From: Rehmannia glutinosa
Taxonomy: Eukaryota > Streptophyta > Magnoliopsida > Lamiales > Orobanchaceae
Reading direction: 5' to 3'
NCBI GenBank assembly: GCA_016081115.2
Contig: JABTTQ020001744.1
Span: forward strand, 62,001 to 126,000
DNA: 64,000 bases
Below the pieces are notes generated by a model. The model did not search any database. It saw only the letters and a program-made list of their open reading frames with translations, and was not told the DNA's origin. The translations under genes were made by a program, and so were the position numbers. Below, in pieces: positions 28,171-37,562 of the stretch. Position 1 is the stretch's first letter; each line of letters begins with the position of its first letter.

Positions 28171-29682
28171 ATGGAGATAATCTATTCACCCCCTCTAGAT
28201 TATCGTAGCCGCTTGGACTTACAAGTGGTATCGAGCCAAACTCTTTGGCAAGCTCGTTTCACATCGCGAGTGAAGAGAAACGATCGTCGGCTACTGAACG
28301 AAGCTCATCTATCCAAGCACTCCACCACCAAGCCACCACTATTTGATTCCAAAAATTTTAATTTTTGGAAAGAAAGAATGGAATGCTATCTACAAGGTTG
28401 CGGGTTCGACATTTGGAACACCGTCATTAATGGAGAATCCATTCCGACGAAAGATACACCACACACCTCAAAAGGCTTCAAAAAGCTCAATGATGAAGAG
28501 ATGAAAATCATCTCCTTAAACGGTAAGGCCTTAAATATTTTGTATTGTTCACTTACTAATATAGTATATGAACATATTATAGGAATAAAATCGGCACATG
28601 AAGTATGGCAAAAATTAGAAGCCATCTATGGAGTATTTGCAAATGAAAGGAGTCAAACAAAAGCATCTACTTCTCAAGGTCATACAAGCTCAAATCTAAG
28701 GAACAAGCCTCTTACAACTTCCAATTATGAAGAAGTTGAATATTGTTTTATGGGCATCAATGAAGAAAATGAGGTATGTCTTAAACCCTCTTCTTCCTAT
28801 GATATTGTCATTCAAAATGATTATAGTGATTTACAAAATGATTATGATGAACTTCAAAATGAATTCCAAAGCTTACTTGTTAAATACAAAAATTTGAAAA
28901 AGGAATTCATTATTTTGAAAAATGATAAGGATAGTTTATTTACTTCCTATGAATCACTATCATGTGCTCACACCATCACTCTTGACAAGGTTAGAAACCT
29001 TGAAAAAGAAAATAGTACTCTTGTTGAGAATATTGATTGCATGAAAAATGATTTATCTAAATCCAACTTGAGTACCGATAAAATGACCAAGATTGTTGAT
29101 TGTTCGAAACTAGAACTTGATCATAAGACTAAGGGTGTCAATCACATGAAAAAGAATCAAGTCTCTAAGCATGTTGGTCATTATGCTCCTAGAATTATCA
29201 CATGTTTCTATTGCGGTAAAAAGGGTCATACGGCTAATTTTTGTCGAGCTAAAAATAGCTCTAATTATTGTTGGAGACCTAAAAGTCTCAAGACTAATCC
29301 CAAAGGACCCAAACACATGAGGGTACCACAAAATAATGTCATATTAGGTACCCGACGAAATAATGATCAAAGAAAATTCATATCGCCAAGAAGACATCAA
29401 ATGACCGTTTCATTTGATCAAAGAAGGAGAAACTATTTTCAACAAAGCCAATTCCCAAGAAGAAGATATAATCAAAAATGGGAAGAACACAATCCTTGGA
29501 AATGGCAAAGACATCATCAACAAGATGATTTTCAAAGAAGAAGAGACTCTCAACAAAGGGAAAGCAACAAACCTTGGAAATGGAGTGATCAAAGAAGTCA
29601 TCATCAACAAAGTAACTTCTCAATGGGAAGATATCATCAACAATGGAAAAGACACAACCCATGGAAACGGCGTAATTGGTAA
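28171..29682 (+). CDS. C Gag polyprotein (Ty1/copia, UBN2/DUF4219 type) with zinc knuckle
   Basis: Nucleocapsid-type protein that would package element RNA. Near residue 50 the copia Gag signature KPPLFDSKNFNFWKERMECY is visible, then AHEVWQKLEAIYG. Residues about 210-310 are a Lys/Glu-rich coiled-coil-like stretch. The CCHC zinc knuckle CFYCGKKGHTANFC is near residue 347, followed by an Arg/Gln/His/Trp-rich tail with repeated HNPWKW motifs. The only upstream ATG lies inside the LTR (28171), 50 bp before its end. The next is at 28378 (MECY), after the domain start, so either translation starts in U5 or the native start is lost. The stretch between UBN2 and the knuckle is shortened compared with full copia Gags. 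No protease follows. Confidence 0.8.
   Translation: MEIIYSPPLDYRSRLDLQVVSSQTLWQARFTSRVKRNDRRLLNEAHLSKHSTTKPPLFDSKNFNFWKERMECYLQGCGFDIWNTVINGESIPTKDTPHTSKGFKKLNDEEMKIISLNGKALNILYCSLTNIVYEHIIGIKSAHEVWQKLEAIYGVFANERSQTKASTSQGHTSSNLRNKPLTTSNYEEVEYCFMGINEENEVCLKPSSSYDIVIQNDYSDLQNDYDELQNEFQSLLVKYKNLKKEFIILKNDKDSLFTSYESLSCAHTITLDKVRNLEKENSTLVENIDCMKNDLSKSNLSTDKMTKIVDCSKLELDHKTKGVNHMKKNQVSKHVGHYAPRIITCFYCGKKGHTANFCRAKNSSNYCWRPKSLKTNPKGPKHMRVPQNNVILGTRRNNDQRKFISPRRHQMTVSFDQRRRNYFQQSQFPRRRYNQKWEEHNPWKWQRHHQQDDFQRRRDSQQRESNKPWKWSDQRSHHQQSNFSMGRYHQQWKRHNPWKRRNW
28226..28237 (+). other. C primer binding site
   Basis: TGGTATCGAGCC two bases after the 5' LTR. It resembles the tRNA-Met site TGGTATCAGAGC with one base absent. 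Confidence 0.6.
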
Positions 29683-30568
29683 ACCGTATCTCCCCATTCA
29701 TATATGCATTTTATTTTAATTCTATGCATGTTTTTAAATTGTGTCTTAATTGCAAAATGAGTCTTCAAGTATTTATTTTTAATATAGGTCTTTTATATAT
29801 TTATGAGTTTCAAAATTTTTAAAAGAGACCTTGCATGATTTTCTAAAACTCTTGAGCATTTTATTAGACTTATGTTGCTTATTATCTCTTATGAAATCTT
29901 ATAGCATAAGCTCTTTTTGATATCTCCTATTACTTGTCTACACTTGTATTTTCTTTGTGCAAACTATGTCTAAGAATTGTGTAGGACATGTATCTCATAT
30001 TCATTGGCCATTACGTCATCAAATTTCTTAAACTATCGAGGTACGTTTACTCGTATTTTTCTTTAAACTCGATATTATGCTTATGCACATATCTTTCAAG
30101 ATATTTCACTTTAACCCCTTAAGTGCCCCTAAATGATTTTGCAAATATTTTTTTTTTAAAAAAAAGGCACTACTTGTTAAGTCTCGATTTTATCGAATAT
30201 ATGTTTTCCCGAAACCCATATTTGTTGGATATAGTCCAAAATTATCTTTTTGCAAAGTTTTAAAACTTTTGGAGTGAAAAATAGAGTTTTGGAAAACTCT
30301 GGGAAGAGGAAAAATTACCTGGGGGACGGTCAGGGGCGGGCGGCCGCCAAGCACGCTGCGTCGACCGCCGCCCCTACCTCGGCCTGGCCGCCAGTGCCTA
30401 TTTTACAACATATAATCGATTCTGTCTTCAGTTCTCAACAGACGAAAGAATAATCCCAAACCCTTATAGCAGCGTATATTCATCCCTTTCCCTCAAAATC
30501 TTCAATTCTTCATCATTTTTCACGATTCTTGTTGCTAATCTTCTTATTTTCACAAGAATCTTACATAT
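29683..30568 (+). mobile_element. C internal spacer
   Basis: Non-coding, where protease and pol would be expected. The last 100 bp before the second ORF are T/C-rich and resemble a 5' leader. A GC-rich patch lies at 30315-30395. Confidence 0.55.
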
Positions 30569-31906
30569 ATGGCTCCCCCAAAGAATTCCACCGGTCGAAA
30601 TCCCATCTCCAAGCGTAGAAGGGGCGGAGAGGGTTCGTCAAGAAATCGGCAAGAGGAAGCCGAACAAAGGGATATTCGAGCCGCTCAAAGAAACGTGGCT
30701 CAAGAAGGTGATGATGTTCAAAATCCCATTCTCTCTCGGGCCCAAATTACCGAGCTACGCGGAACAATTTCGCTCCAAAATTGCCGTTGGGCGAAAGGTA
30801 AAAAATCCTTTGTTACTCAAGCCCCTAATTCCCACAATGTTCTTAATTTCATCAATAAATATGCGGAATGGTATTATGAGGAGTTGGGAATGGGAGGAAA
30901 ATCTATTGCTCAGACTAAAATGTGTCATTTTAGTTCATTTACAAATGAGTATCCTACTATTAGAGGATTTTTTGAGGAGCAAGGTTGGATGTATCTATGG
31001 GAGCATGCTTATGTTTTGTATGATGATGATATTATCCAACATTTTTATGCTAATATGTGGGTGCAATATGATAATGAAAGAAAGCCGATTGCCGTTAATT
31101 CGCTTGTAAAGGGTCGTCATTTTAGATGGACTCCCAATGATATTTGCCGGCTTTTACGTGTTAGAGAAGGTGGTTGGGATTATTTCTCTTGTGGGACTTG
31201 GAATGATGAAATGTTGGGGGTGTCAATGAAAGAAGTGAAGACGTATTTGGGAGTATGGCCAAAGTATTCTTTGTTGGCAATGACACTTGAGCATCGTATT
31301 TTGTCGGTCATTGTCGCATATTGCATTTGTGGTAAGTCGGGAAAGATGCCTAGCAACATGGACTACTTTTTGACTTATAAGATTGCTAGGAGGGAACCAC
31401 TTAACTTTGGTGCCATACTTATTCAATGTCTAATTGAGTCCATCACTCAAGGTAATAAGAAGTTGGTTATGGGAAATTGGATTTGTAAACTTCTTATTCA
31501 ATCGGGACTACCTTCGTCGGAGTGTAACTTGGAGGTATTTCAAAATGACTTCGACATTGATAACATCTCCCAAATGGTCACGATGCGCAAGAATATGGAC
31601 ATCCGACCAACTAAAATGGCTAGAGGAAGAGGTCAAGAGTCCCCCGATCCTAATGACTTCTTTGATGACGCCGAGGCCGCAAGATTGGCGGAAGAAGGCG
31701 AACCGAGCAATCCGGAGGGTAATACCGGTGCTCAACCGCCTAGGAGGTATACTCAAGCCGAATTTGATGAGATGAGGGCTTTTCATGAGACGAGGTATGA
31801 GGCTTTGGAGCAAAAGACCTCCAAAATGCAAAAGTCTATCGGCAAGTTAAAGAAATTCATCAAGGATTTTATTCCCGGATCTTGCTTCTCCTTGGATGAG
31901 GAATGA
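30569..31906 (+). CDS. C second ORF, 445 aa, 'putative plant transposon protein' domain (PF20167-like)
   Basis: An intact ORF with a clean ATG (MAPPKNSTGRNPISKRRR). It has a basic N-terminus, a central globular region with family-type segments (NEYPTIRGFFEEQGW, HFYANMWVQYDNERKP, VKGRHFRWTPNDICRLLRV, TLEHRILSVIVAYCICGKSG, NFGAILIQCLIESI), and an acidic, Pro-rich C-terminus ending in a short coiled coil (RYEALEQKTSKMQKSIGKLKKF). Proteins of this type are known mainly from Athila-like Ty3/gypsy elements, in the env position. Here it sits in a copia-type element. The biochemical role is unknown. It has no catalytic motif or membrane segment that I can see. Confidence 0.7.
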   Translation: MAPPKNSTGRNPISKRRRGGEGSSRNRQEEAEQRDIRAAQRNVAQEGDDVQNPILSRAQITELRGTISLQNCRWAKGKKSFVTQAPNSHNVLNFINKYAEWYYEELGMGGKSIAQTKMCHFSSFTNEYPTIRGFFEEQGWMYLWEHAYVLYDDDIIQHFYANMWVQYDNERKPIAVNSLVKGRHFRWTPNDICRLLRVREGGWDYFSCGTWNDEMLGVSMKEVKTYLGVWPKYSLLAMTLEHRILSVIVAYCICGKSGKMPSNMDYFLTYKIARREPLNFGAILIQCLIESITQGNKKLVMGNWICKLLIQSGLPSSECNLEVFQNDFDIDNISQMVTMRKNMDIRPTKMARGRGQESPDPNDFFDDAEAARLAEEGEPSNPEGNTGAQPPRRYTQAEFDEMRAFHETRYEALEQKTSKMQKSIGKLKKFIKDFIPGSCFSLDEE

Positions 31907-33152
31907 TGTCCCCACCCCCTTTACTTTCTAGCATTTTCATTATTGATGCTTTGTATTTTCATGAACCTTTGTAAAACTCATTTGTACTAATGATATTTGC
32001 TTGTTTTTCTTAAAAGGGTTAAAATTGCAAGTTGATAATGACTTGTGGATGATCATGATTTTGATGGAGTATTTGATGGTAAAAATACTCTAATTTAAGC
32101 ATTGTTTGATAGTTGGTATGAAGTACTTGATGGTAAAAGTGCTTCTTTTGATACATTGATCATTATGCTTAGTTAGATATGTTGGGACTTTTGACATTTG
32201 ATACATGTATTGTGTAAGGCATGACTTATTACTTGATAGATGTTCTAATTTTTGGCATTTGTAATGCCTTGATCATTCTTAGCCTATCTCAATTGGGTTG
32301 AACCCTTGAGAATCTACTTTGAGCTTCTTATTTGATGGACAAATGTTGCATATGGTGCATATGATATTTTTGAGCTTTGGAATGAGGTTGATTGATGATA
32401 TGAAAATTTTTGGCTTGAAACCTTTACAAGGACTATATGCAACCTCTTTTATTTTTCACGCACACAAGGTGTTCGATGAAATGTCGCAATGAAAACTTTC
32501 AACTTCTACATGATTCTCTTGCTTCAAAATATCTTAAAATCTTTTTGAAATCATGTTTTTAGCTAAATGAGCTTATGGATCTCTTATGTTACAATTCTCC
32601 CATTTTCCTTAGACTCTATGTATAAATTGCTCGATGGTTGATAAACCGTCTCGTTTGCGCACTTTGATATATTTGTATGATGTTTTTACCATCCTAACAT
32701 TCTTTTTGATGATTCCAAAGGGGGAGAAACATGATATTGGCTCATTAGCTCAAAGAAGCGAAAATAAGCTTGCAAGAAAAGCTATAAGCTAGGGCTCTTG
32801 AAAGCCATAAGCTGTGAACAATGCTTAGTCCATTTAATGTATTGTGGACTTTTATGCTTGACTAATGATGCTTTGTGACAGGGGGAGCTTATAAGCTCAT
32901 GGAATTCAAGCTTAAGTTGTGAAAGCTAAGCTTTTAGCTTTTAGTTGGTGCTTGTATACTTATTCTTGATATGCTTGTTGATAGGGGGAGCTTGTGCTTA
33001 TTATTGAAAATATTTACTCCCTAATTGGTTGCTTTAATATTTTTGGAAATTTTGGTTGCTTCCAAACGGTCAAATGTTTTTACCGGAATATTATTGCTCT
33101 CTTAGTTTGTGTTAAAATTGTTTTGGTTTGTAATCATCAAAAAGGGGGAAAT
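31907..33152 (+). mobile_element. C 3' non-coding region with four polypurine-like tracts
   Basis: AAAGGGGGAG near 32718, GGGGGAGCTT at 32881, AGGGGGAGCTT near 32983 and AAAAAGGGGGAAAT at 33138-33152, the last abutting the 3' LTR. Several ATAAGCT/AGCTTAT words give local inverted repeats between 32750 and 32960. A diverged reverse copy of this region lies at 59696-61005. Confidence 0.7.
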
Positions 33153-34629
33153 TGTTTGATACATGTTTTTATCTTAATTTTGATGATTTTATTTTATCAC
33201 CAAAACAATGTTTTTAAAGGTTGTCTAAAATACTCCTAAATGATTTAAAATGATTTTAATATTTTCCGGAGTATTTCCTCAAGTTTATTCTTGATAACAA
33301 TGGACAACAATTTTAATGATTTTATGTCAATGGATTTTTTCTCTAAAAAACAAGGTTCCTAAATGTTGTCTAAATACTCTCGATCGGTTTAAAATGTTTT
33401 TACTAAATTTTGGAGTATTCCTTGAGTTTTATTTTCGACAAAAATTGGACAACATTTTCTCGTCGTCGACGGCCGCCTCTATAGGGCAACCCGCATCGAA
33501 GATGTTTTTAGAAACAGAAAATGAGACGGAGGTAAAAAAGCAGTGTCGCCCTGGGCGTCGGCCGTCCGGTCGGCCGGCCGCCCAGATGGTCGACCGCACT
33601 GCATGTTTGGCATTGAAACAGAACAAAATCTCTTCGTCTTTTTAATTAGGGGGACCGGTTGAGGACAGGGTCGACCGGTCGAATCCTATGTCGTCGGTCG
33701 CCTGTTGAAATTTTCAAAGTGTTCTTATTTCTCTTTATTGCGTGCGACGGTCGCCGTGTATTGACAAAAAAAATATGACCGTTTGACAAACAGACACATT
33801 TCCTTAAATTGTGGGATTGATTTCTAACAGACTATATTCTTGATTTTAATTGTATTTTTCTCAGAGATTTTCAATCCCCAAGAGGAGCCTATGCTTGATC
33901 AATCATCTCTATAAATAGAGGAAGTTTTGGAGCAACCAAAACAACAATTGAGATACAACACAACAAGATACACTTCAAGCATATACTTGGTCTTTCATTG
34001 TTATTATTCTTGTTGTAAATTTGCCTAGCTTATCACTTTCACATCCTCGAGGTCTAGGCTATTCTTGATTACACCTTGCACTCAAATTGTATTATTCATT
34101 ATTGAGTTGTAATCTTGATTTTTGGTTATCATTCAAATACAAGATATCCTTGTGAGTGTTCTTGTGGTAAGAACACACTTGGATGATCTAGGTGATAGGT
34201 GAAGAAGATTGTGGTGATCTTCTTATTGAGGTGTTGAAGAATTTGGTATTCTTCAAGGTTGAAGATTGTGGTAATCTTCACAAGGTGCCGTTGGAGATTG
34301 TGGTAATCTTCAAGAAGAGATTGTGGTAATCTCAAAGGTGGTGTTGAAGAAGAGTGTGGTGCTCTTCAAGGTGTTGTAAGTTGAATTTGTATTAATTTTG
34401 GTAATTAATAAAATTCTTTTTCTTTTTGAAATCCATCCCGGATATCTTTGGGGTGGTAGAGGATTAGGCCCTAGGTGGGTTGAACCTCTTTAAATCGACG
34501 TGTGTTGTTTACATTCCGCACCTTTATTATTTTTTTTGAGCATTCGATTTTAAAAAGAGGGCGAAATCGAAAAGATGGAGATAATCTATTCACCCCCCTT
34601 CTAGATTATCGTAGCCGCTTGGACTTACA
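33153..34629 (+). repeat. C 3' LTR
   Basis: 1477 bp. Nearly identical to the 5' LTR. Small insertions and deletions cluster in the CG-rich block 33465-33760. The hairpin array is at about 34155-34410, with unit seven restored to a perfect GAAGAG/CTCTTC stem. Confidence 0.93.
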
Positions 34630-35183
34630 CATACCTCCCTTTTTAGGAACAACCTGTACTGGACTCACCCATGAACTATCGAAATGGCATAAATGATACC
34701 TGCCTTTAGCCATTTTAAAACCTCATTTCTCACAACTTCTTTCATTCCGGGATTAAGTCATCTTTGGTGCTCAATAGATGGTTTATAAGACTCTTCCATT
34801 AAAATTTTGTGCATTACAATGGAAGGACTTATACCTTTCAAATCAGAAATATACCAACCCAAAGCCGACTTATGTTCACGAAGCACACGCAACAACTTAT
34901 CCAATTCGAGTGAAGATAATGAAGCAGAAACAATTACCGGGTAAGTTTTATCTTTTCCCAAAAATGCATATTGAAGATGTTCCAGAAGTTCCTTTAGTTC
35001 TAAAGTACCTTTCAGAATATTTTCAATATTGGCATTTTCTAATTCTTCCTTTTGTTTTTCTTTTACAATTTCTTTAGCCTCAAGGGAAAGAATAAACTCA
35101 AGCAAATTAATATCATCTCTAACTTCATCATCACATTTCATTATTGAATTAATCAAACAATGTTCTAACGGATCTTTTAAATC
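34630..35183 (-). pseudogene. B reverse transcriptase, N-terminal part
   Basis: Contains the pre-RT linker (KSALGWYISDLKGISPSIVMHKILMEE, read without a break) followed by LNPGMKEVVRNEVLKWLKAG and SSWVSPVQVVPKKGG. Element C is inserted directly after this, and the reading frame continues at 26733. It carries a TGA where related elements have Arg (CGA), a CpG transition near 34748, and loses one G in a TCGGATA context near 34690. An in-frame TAA at 35184 separates it from the protease. Confidence 0.8.
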
Positions 35184-35867
35184 TTATTTTATAACCTCCG
35201 TTTGATCACATTGTTCAATCATATCAATAAAATGACATGTTTGAGGTTCTTCTTGAAATTTCATTGCTTTATAAATATTAAACAATACCTCATCATCATT
35301 TACCCGTAATGTTAACTCTCCTCGTTGCACATCAATTAGAGCTCGTCTCGTTGCTAGAAAAGGTCTTCCAAGAATTAATGGCATTTCATGATCTTCCTCT
35401 ATATCCAACACCACAAAGTCCGCCGGAAATATGAATTTATCCACTTTGATCAACACATCTTCAATCACTCCTCTTGGGTAGGTGAGTGATCTATCGGCTA
35501 ATTGCAATGTGATGGTGACGGCGTTATCTCCAAGGCCAAGTTTCGAAACAGATAACGACATAAGATTAATGCTAACACCTAAATCACAAAGAGCTTTATT
35601 AAAATAAGAATTACCAATAGTGCAAGGGATAGTGAAACTCCCCGGATCTCTTAATTTTTGTGGTAACTTTCTTTGCAAAATGGCGCTACACTCTTCTGTG
35701 AGATTGACCGTCTCGTATGCCTCCAACCTTCTCTTTCTCGACATCACATCCTTCATGAATTTTGCATAATTTAGCATTTGCTCAAGTGCATCGGCAAAAG
35801 GAATGTTGATGTGAATTTTCTTGAATATTTCCAAGAACTTGGAAAATTGAGCGTCCAACTTTTTCTT
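35184..35867 (-). pseudogene. B aspartic protease region
   Basis: Processes the Gag-Pol polyprotein. Segments: QFSKFLEIFKKIHINIPFAD (linker), GSFTIPCTIGNSYFNKALCD, LGVSINLMSLSVSKLGLG (the active-site loop, here LCDLGVS in the DxGxS position), LPLILGRPFLATRRALIDV-type flap and C-terminal core. It follows gag in the same frame after a single TAG. Athila-type proteases commonly have D-L-G-A-S at the active site, so Val for Ala is the only oddity seen there. Confidence 0.8.
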
Positions 35868-37475
35868 CTAAAACCTCTGTGGAAAAGGAAGAGAATTTGG
35901 TAATACATTATCAGAATTGGAAATTGGTTTTACCTCATTTTTCGCACTTTCTGATTGCTTATCAATGCCCTCTTCATTGTGGAGTGTTTCAGAGCTTGCT
36001 TCTGGTTCATTGGTGGCGTGGGTAGGCATCTTTGGTTCATCATATTTCGTTCCACTTCTCAACTTAATGGCCTTGCAATGCTCATGTGGGTTCACCTCGG
36101 TGTTACTTGGAAACGTATCAACTTTCTGTTGTGAATTAATAGCCGTGGCCAATTGACCCACATGTGTCCCCAAAGATTTGAGATGACTTTCAATTGTTGT
36201 AACCCTTGAACCCAAATTTTCTATGTTAGAATTGGCCTTGTTCATCCTTGCTCTTGATTCTACAAGGAATGAACTAAGTAATTCTTCCAAAGACGGCTTT
36301 TGTTCTCCCACGTGTGTACTCGTACTTGCTTGGTTTTGAAATCCCGGAGGTGGTTGCAACACATTTATTGTATTGCTATACGAGAAATTCTCATGATTGC
36401 GAAGTCCCGGATGATAATGCGTTGGAAATTGATTCCCTCTATTGTTGAAACCCCGATTGTTCACATAATTGGCTTGCTCCAAATCGGGATTCACCACTTC
36501 TTGACTTACCTCCATAATAGCCTCTGTTTGTTGTGTTCCACCCGAATTTAGAGTGGCAATTTGATTTGACAATGCGGAAATTTGAGAAGCTAATGCGGAC
36601 ATAGTATCAAGTTCAAGAACACCGACAACTTTTCTTGGCGTAGATCTCTCAGAAGGCCATTGATAACTATTGGCAGCCATTTCTTCTAGTAAAAGCATGG
36701 CTTCACTTGGAGTTTTAGCCATCAATGTACCTCCCGCTGCAGCATCTATTATAGTTCTCGAATGCCCATTCATACCATTGTAGAAATATTGAACTTTTTG
36801 CCAATCTGTGTACCCGTGTTGTGGACACCTCCTCAATAATTCTTTGAATCGCTCCCAAGCTTCGTAGAGTGGCTCAAAGTCGAGTTGATGAAATTGAACA
36901 ATTTCACTTTTCAGTTGAAGTGTCTTGCTAGGTGGAAAGAATTTTGCCATGAATTTTTCAGTGAGATCATCCCAACTAGTGATACTTCCGAGTGGGAAGG
37001 TTTGAAGCCATTGTCTAGCTTTATCGCGAAGTGAAAACGGAAATAACCTCAACCAAATAGCTTCATCGAGAACCCCATTCATTTTTATAGTGTCACATAT
37101 CTCGAGAAAAATAGCCAGATGAGCATACGGGTCGTCTACGGCACTTCCCCCGAATTGATTCTGTTGCACCATGTTTATCAAGGCCGGCTTCAATTCAAAA
37201 TTATTCGCATTGATAGGTTGGCGAACAATGCCCGAATAATTTTGATTCGTGGTTGGTCGAAAATAATCCCGAATGGCCCTCTCCAGTGGTGCAATAACGG
37301 GTAAGCGGTTTTCCTCTTCACCATTTCTTGCCATTTTTGTGAATTCGATTCTTCGTGCGACTCTAATCTTTCGGAGTGTTCGTTCAATTTCTGGATCAAA
37401 TAAGATTAAATTAACACTTTTATTTTTTCGCATCAACAAGAGAACACAAAAATGACAATAACCGTATTTGAACAA
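35868..37475 (-). CDS. B Gag (retrotransposon gag, Athila-like)
   Basis: Structural protein of the element particle. The conserved retrotransposon gag core spans HLAIFLEICDTIKMNGVL, LFPFSLRDKARQWLQTFP, SWDDLTEKFMAKFFPPSK, EAWERFKELLRRCPQHG and FYNGMNGHSRTIIDAAAGG. The likely start is MARNGEEENR around 37332, since the residues upstream look like leader. After the core are a Gln/Asn-rich region (YVNNRGFNNRGNQF) and a heptad-like stretch ENLGSRVTTIESHLKSLGTHV. No zinc knuckle is present, as usual for Athila. The frame ends at a TAG followed in the same frame by KKKLDAQFSKFL of the protease. Confidence 0.88.
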   Translation of the reverse strand: MFKYGYCHFCVLLLMRKNKSVNLILFDPEIERTLRKIRVARRIEFTKMARNGEEENRLPVIAPLERAIRDYFRPTTNQNYSGIVRQPINANNFELKPALINMVQQNQFGGSAVDDPYAHLAIFLEICDTIKMNGVLDEAIWLRLFPFSLRDKARQWLQTFPLGSITSWDDLTEKFMAKFFPPSKTLQLKSEIVQFHQLDFEPLYEAWERFKELLRRCPQHGYTDWQKVQYFYNGMNGHSRTIIDAAAGGTLMAKTPSEAMLLLEEMAANSYQWPSERSTPRKVVGVLELDTMSALASQISALSNQIATLNSGGTQQTEAIMEVSQEVVNPDLEQANYVNNRGFNNRGNQFPTHYHPGLRNHENFSYSNTINVLQPPPGFQNQASTSTHVGEQKPSLEELLSSFLVESRARMNKANSNIENLGSRVTTIESHLKSLGTHVGQLATAINSQQKVDTFPSNTEVNPHEHCKAIKLRSGTKYDEPKMPTHATNEPEASSETLHNEEGIDKQSESAKNEVKPISNSDNVLPNSLPFPQRF

Positions 37476-37539
37476 AAACCAATCTAAATTAAAGTAAAAC
37501 TACTAAGTAATAATATTAGCGCAAATAAGATGAATTACT

Positions 37540-37556
37540 CCCCGGCAACGGCGCCA
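37540..37556 (-). other. B primer binding site, tRNA-Asp
   Basis: The minus strand reads TGGCGCCGTTGCCGGGG, 17 nt complementary to the 3' end of plant tRNA-Asp (GTC). It lies six bases inside the 5' LTR border. Confidence 0.9.
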
Positions 37557-37562
37557 AAAACT

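Larger units (their letters stand above)
26734..28223 (+). repeat. C 5' LTR
   Basis: 1490 bp, TGTTTGATACATG to GGACTTACA. A GC-palindrome cluster (GGTCGACCGGTC type) at 27049-27350, TATA box TATAAATA at 27502-27509, then the hairpin array 27748-28004. Confidence 0.93.
26734..34629 (+). mobile_element. Element C: SIRE-like Ty1/copia element lacking pol (non-autonomous)
   Basis: 7896 bp with LTRs 26734-28223 and 33153-34629 and the target duplication CATAC (26729-26733 and 34630-34634). The PBS (28226) is near tRNA-Met. The internal region has a copia-type gag, a second unrelated ORF and four polypurine-like tracts before the 3' LTR, a SIRE/Maximus habit. No protease, integrase or reverse transcriptase is present, so it must rely on enzymes supplied in trans. 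It is the youngest layer: its LTRs differ mainly at CG-rich sites. Confidence 0.9.
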
